This document shows, in pieces, positions 4,359 through 6,286 of a stretch of 6,286 nt of DNA. A program made the position numbers and the translations under genes. The DNA lies in the NCBI GenBank assembly GCA_041743655.1, contig JBGTMJ010000014.1, positions 1 through 6,286 of the forward strand, read 5' to 3'. This stretch comes from JARIHD01 sp041743655. GTDB lineage: Bacteria > Patescibacteriota > Saccharimonadia > Saccharimonadales > UBA4665. Every line of letters starts with the position of its first letter. The first letter of the stretch is position 1. The notes under the pieces are model-generated. The model was not told the DNA's origin and did not search any database. It saw nothing but the letters and a program-made list of their open reading frames with translations.

Positions 4359-6014
4359 ATGGATATGGATGAATTTAAACGAAGGCTTCGCAAAGCGGGT
4401 TTTGTGGGCGAAGTGAGCGATAGCGTCAAAAATAAAGAGTTTTATAGCCATGATGCCAGCTTATTTGAGGTTAAGCCACAGTTGATAGTCTTCCCAGCCA
4501 GTGTCAAGGATGTAGAGATAGTAGTTAGACTTGCTTCTGCGTTCAAGAAGACGTTGCCTGAGCTGTCAGTTACTGCACGATCGGCTGGGACCGATATGTC
4601 GGGTGGCGCCATTAACGAGTCGATTATCGTGGATTTTACTAAATACTTTAACAAGGTGGAACAAGTGTCTGCCAAAGAGGCGCATGCTCAGCCGGGTGTG
4701 TTCTACCGGGACTTTGAGCTAGAGACTCTAAAATACAACGCGATCATGCCATCCTATCCGGCTTCGCGTGATTTGTGTACCATCGGAGGGATGGTCGCCA
4801 ATAATGCTGGCGGCGAGAAATCCCTCGAGCATGGTAAGACTGAAAACTTTGTCAATGAACTCAAAGTGATATTCGCAGACGGCAACGAGTACCTGGCAAA
4901 ACCCCTTAATAAAACACAGCTTATTGCCAAAATGGCTCAAGGAGATTACGAAGGCAATATATATAAGAAGCTCTTTAGGCTGGTTGACGAAAATTACGAC
5001 AAAATTCAAGCAGCAAAACCGAATGTAAGTAAAAACTCCATGGGGTATAACCTATGGGACGTTTGGGATCGCGAGACGGGTATTTTTGACCTCACCAAGC
5101 TCATTGTCGGCTCTCAGGGCACGCTAGGCTTTGTTACTGACATCAAGTTCCGTTTGGTCCCCGTTAAGCCATATGCCGGCTTATTAGTTTGCTTTATGAA
5201 AGACATACGACCGCTTGGCAATGTCATTACTGACGTGCTAAAGCACAAACCAGCTACGTTTGAGTCGTTTGACGACCACACCCTTTTCCTGGCAATTCGC
5301 TTTATGCCGTCTTTCCGGAAATACCTGGGAAATGTGGGGCTTGTTAAATTACTCATTAGCCTGATACCCGACGGGCTTATGATGTTACGGGGTATTCCTA
5401 AACTTGTATTGATGGTGGAGTTCAACGGTGAGTCCCAGGAAGAGGTCGATCAAAAGATAGAGGCACTCAGACGTGATCTCAAGCCTTACCATATGGCTAT
5501 GGAGCGTGACGAGACTGCCGCCAAGAGCCAAAAGTTCTGGATTATGCGCCGTCAGAGCTTTAACCTGTTGCAAAGCAAAGTCAAAGACAAGCATACGGCA
5601 CCGTTTATCGACGACCTGGTCGTGAATCCGCAGTATCTTACGGAGTTCCTGCCACGATTACGCGTAATCATTAACAAATACAAACTTGTAGCTACCATTG
5701 CCGGACACATGGGTGACGGTAACTTCCACATTATTCCACTTATGAAGATTGAAGACCCCGCCGAGAAAGCCAAACTATTGCCGGTTATGGAGGAAGTTGA
5801 TAATCTGGTGCTTCACTATAAGGGGTGTCTCTCTGGCGAGCACAACGACGGCTTGGTACGCGGCCCTTGGCTTGAGGTGCAGTTTGGCAAAGAGATCGTA
5901 GCACTCTTCAGGGACACGAAGCACATTTTTGACCCACAGAACATATTTAACCCACATAAAAAAGCAGACGCTGATTGGGACTATAGCTATAGCCACATAC
6001 GCGATCACTTTTAA
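4359..6014 (+). CDS. FAD-linked oxidase/dehydrogenase of the D-lactate / D-2-hydroxyglutarate type
   Basis: A 551-aa flavoprotein expected to oxidise a D-2-hydroxy acid to the 2-oxo acid. Domains: an FAD-binding PCMH-type domain with RSAGTDMSGGA (74-84, pyrophosphate loop), CTIGGMVANNAGGEKSLEHG (140-159) and GSQGTLGFVTDIKF (251-264); then an FAD-oxidase C domain with GHMGDGNFH (449-457), SGEHNDG (492-498) and the end motif FDPQNIFNPHKK (524-535). H450, H457 and E494 match the metal ligands of D-2-hydroxyglutarate dehydrogenase, and H495 follows as in that family. SGEHND replaces the commoner SGEHGI. There is no cysteine-rich Fe-S domain or membrane segment, so the electron acceptor is unknown. 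The frame is open back to 4215, but those residues would overlap the glycosyltransferase start and do not resemble the family; the ATG at 4359 (or 4365, two codons later) precedes the first conserved region. No Shine-Dalgarno or 6-nt-spaced -10 is present; a weak TATATG lies at 4334. Substrate remains open. Confidence 0.9.
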   Translation: MDMDEFKRRLRKAGFVGEVSDSVKNKEFYSHDASLFEVKPQLIVFPASVKDVEIVVRLASAFKKTLPELSVTARSAGTDMSGGAINESIIVDFTKYFNKVEQVSAKEAHAQPGVFYRDFELETLKYNAIMPSYPASRDLCTIGGMVANNAGGEKSLEHGKTENFVNELKVIFADGNEYLAKPLNKTQLIAKMAQGDYEGNIYKKLFRLVDENYDKIQAAKPNVSKNSMGYNLWDVWDRETGIFDLTKLIVGSQGTLGFVTDIKFRLVPVKPYAGLLVCFMKDIRPLGNVITDVLKHKPATFESFDDHTLFLAIRFMPSFRKYLGNVGLVKLLISLIPDGLMMLRGIPKLVLMVEFNGESQEEVDQKIEALRRDLKPYHMAMERDETAAKSQKFWIMRRQSFNLLQSKVKDKHTAPFIDDLVVNPQYLTEFLPRLRVIINKYKLVATIAGHMGDGNFHIIPLMKIEDPAEKAKLLPVMEEVDNLVLHYKGCLSGEHNDGLVRGPWLEVQFGKEIVALFRDTKHIFDPQNIFNPHKKADADWDYSYSHIRDHF

Positions 6015-6057
6015 CTAGACCGGTTAGCCTTGGTAGTAATAGCCATACTATAATAAG

Positions 6058-6087
6058 AAAAAGAGGGAGTGCAAACCCTCTCTTTTC
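6058..6087. terminator. Bidirectional intrinsic terminator
   Basis: AGAGGG (6062-6067), an 8-nt loop, CCCTCT (6076-6081), extended beyond one mismatch by AAA/TTT pairing (6058-6060 with 6083-6085). T-rich sequence follows on both strands: TCTTTTCT on plus, five T then CTT on minus. It lies between the oxidase and the convergent 49-codon gene and probably serves both. Confidence 0.8.
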
Positions 6088-6106
6088 TAATCTAGTCTCG
6101 ATTATT

Positions 6107-6112
6107 CCTCCT
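6107..6112 (-). other. Orphan Shine-Dalgarno-like AGGAGG after the 49-codon gene
   Basis: A perfect AGGAGG on the minus strand, 5 nt past the stop codon of the 49-codon gene, but with no ATG, GTG or TTG at a usable distance. It may be a remnant of a lost downstream gene or chance. Confidence 0.35.
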
Positions 6113-6117
6113 ACAGT

Positions 6118-6267
6118 TTATACTAAACCGTGGCGTAATTTACGCCATCTGCGCACCTGGAGACGAACCATCTTATCGTTGGCTTCGTCTGGTGTGTTGT
6201 AATCTAGGTCATCGAGTCGGATCGTGGCAATCTGTGCGGGATGGGAAAGAATTTTTACTTTTTTCAC
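6118..6267 (-). CDS. Small basic protein, 49 aa, function unknown
   Basis: GTG start at 6267, stop TAA at 6118-6120, 49 codons. A perfect AGGAGG (6282-6277) sits 9 nt before the GTG, an ideal arrangement that strongly supports translation. The protein starts MKKVKILSHP, has an acidic middle (LDDLDY, PDEANDK) and ends with a strongly basic segment VRLQVRRWRKLRHGLV, consistent with a nucleic-acid- or ribosome-binding tail. No signal peptide, membrane segment or cysteine is visible, and I recognise no family. It is followed by the bidirectional terminator, so it is the last gene of a transcript entering from beyond the right edge; use of a Shine-Dalgarno suggests an internal operon position. Confidence 0.7.
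   Translation of the reverse strand: MKKVKILSHPAQIATIRLDDLDYNTPDEANDKMVRLQVRRWRKLRHGLV
6131..6147. repeat. 17-bp palindrome inside the 49-codon gene
   Basis: TGGCGTAA, T, TTACGCCA: perfect 8-bp arms around one central base, within the codons of the basic tail. The one-base centre suits a DNA-binding dyad better than an RNA hairpin. It may be a coincidence of codons for W-R-K-L-R. Confidence 0.5.
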
Positions 6268-6276
6268 TTTATATTA

Positions 6277-6282
6277 CCTCCT
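6277..6282 (-). promoter_or_regulatory. Consensus Shine-Dalgarno of the 49-codon gene
   Basis: AGGAGG, 9 nt before a GTG start codon on the minus strand. It decides this start and contrasts with the other complete genes here, none of which has a usable Shine-Dalgarno. Confidence 0.8.
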
Positions 6283-6286
6283 TTTA

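Noticed and set aside
6049..6054. TATAAT on the plus strand after the oxidase gene
   Set aside because: There is no -35 at proper spacing, and the strong terminator begins only a few bases downstream, so it would yield no meaningful transcript.
5950..6102. Hydrophobic minus-strand frame following the orphan AGGAGG, looking like a small membrane peptide
   Set aside because: It lacks a normal start codon (ATC/ATA only); the hydrophobic residues come from the T-rich terminator, and the rest is antisense to the oxidase gene.

Overview
The window looks like chromosome or an integrated accessory region from a bacterium of the Candidate Phyla Radiation (Patescibacteria), with Saccharibacteria the best guess. 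Grounds: moderate GC by eye, small intergenic gaps, small unclassified proteins, a GT4 glycosyltransferase and FAD-linked oxidase in a CPR-like setting, and no obvious Shine-Dalgarno sequence before most starts. TGA serves as a stop codon (end of the PIN gene), so the UGA-glycine code of Gracilibacteria and Absconditabacteria is ruled out. The lineage call is an inference; there is no rRNA or other marker gene here.

Left part (1-2960), accessory and defence-like. It starts with the 3' end of a gene resembling replication-relaxation proteins. Then come two tandem hairpins, a PIN-domain nuclease (-), a DUF3800 protein (+), a probable independent small RNA (-) with a consensus sigma-70 promoter and its own terminator, an XRE-type regulator (+), a 51-codon gene (+) and a HEPN-like protein (-). 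Three predicted nuclease-type proteins thus lie within about 2.6 kb, each apparently transcribed on its own because strands alternate.

Right part (3070-6014), metabolic and envelope. A GT4 glycosyltransferase (-) and an FAD-linked oxidase of the D-lactate/D-2-hydroxyglutarate dehydrogenase type (+) diverge from a roughly 100-bp region holding two interrupted palindromes with GTTAT/ATAAC half-sites. A bidirectional terminator follows the oxidase. A 49-codon gene (-) with a perfect AGGAGG closes the window.

The most useful cross-cutting observation is start-site architecture. Four genes (PIN, 51-codon gene, HEPN, GT4) have a -10-like hexamer ending exactly 6 nt before a start codon, which predicts leaderless mRNAs starting at or next to the first base of the start codon. 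The 49-codon gene instead has a textbook Shine-Dalgarno. The best candidate for something undescribed is the small RNA at 1664-1753 beside the DUF3800 gene. No tRNA, rRNA, CRISPR array, transposase or intact insertion sequence was seen.
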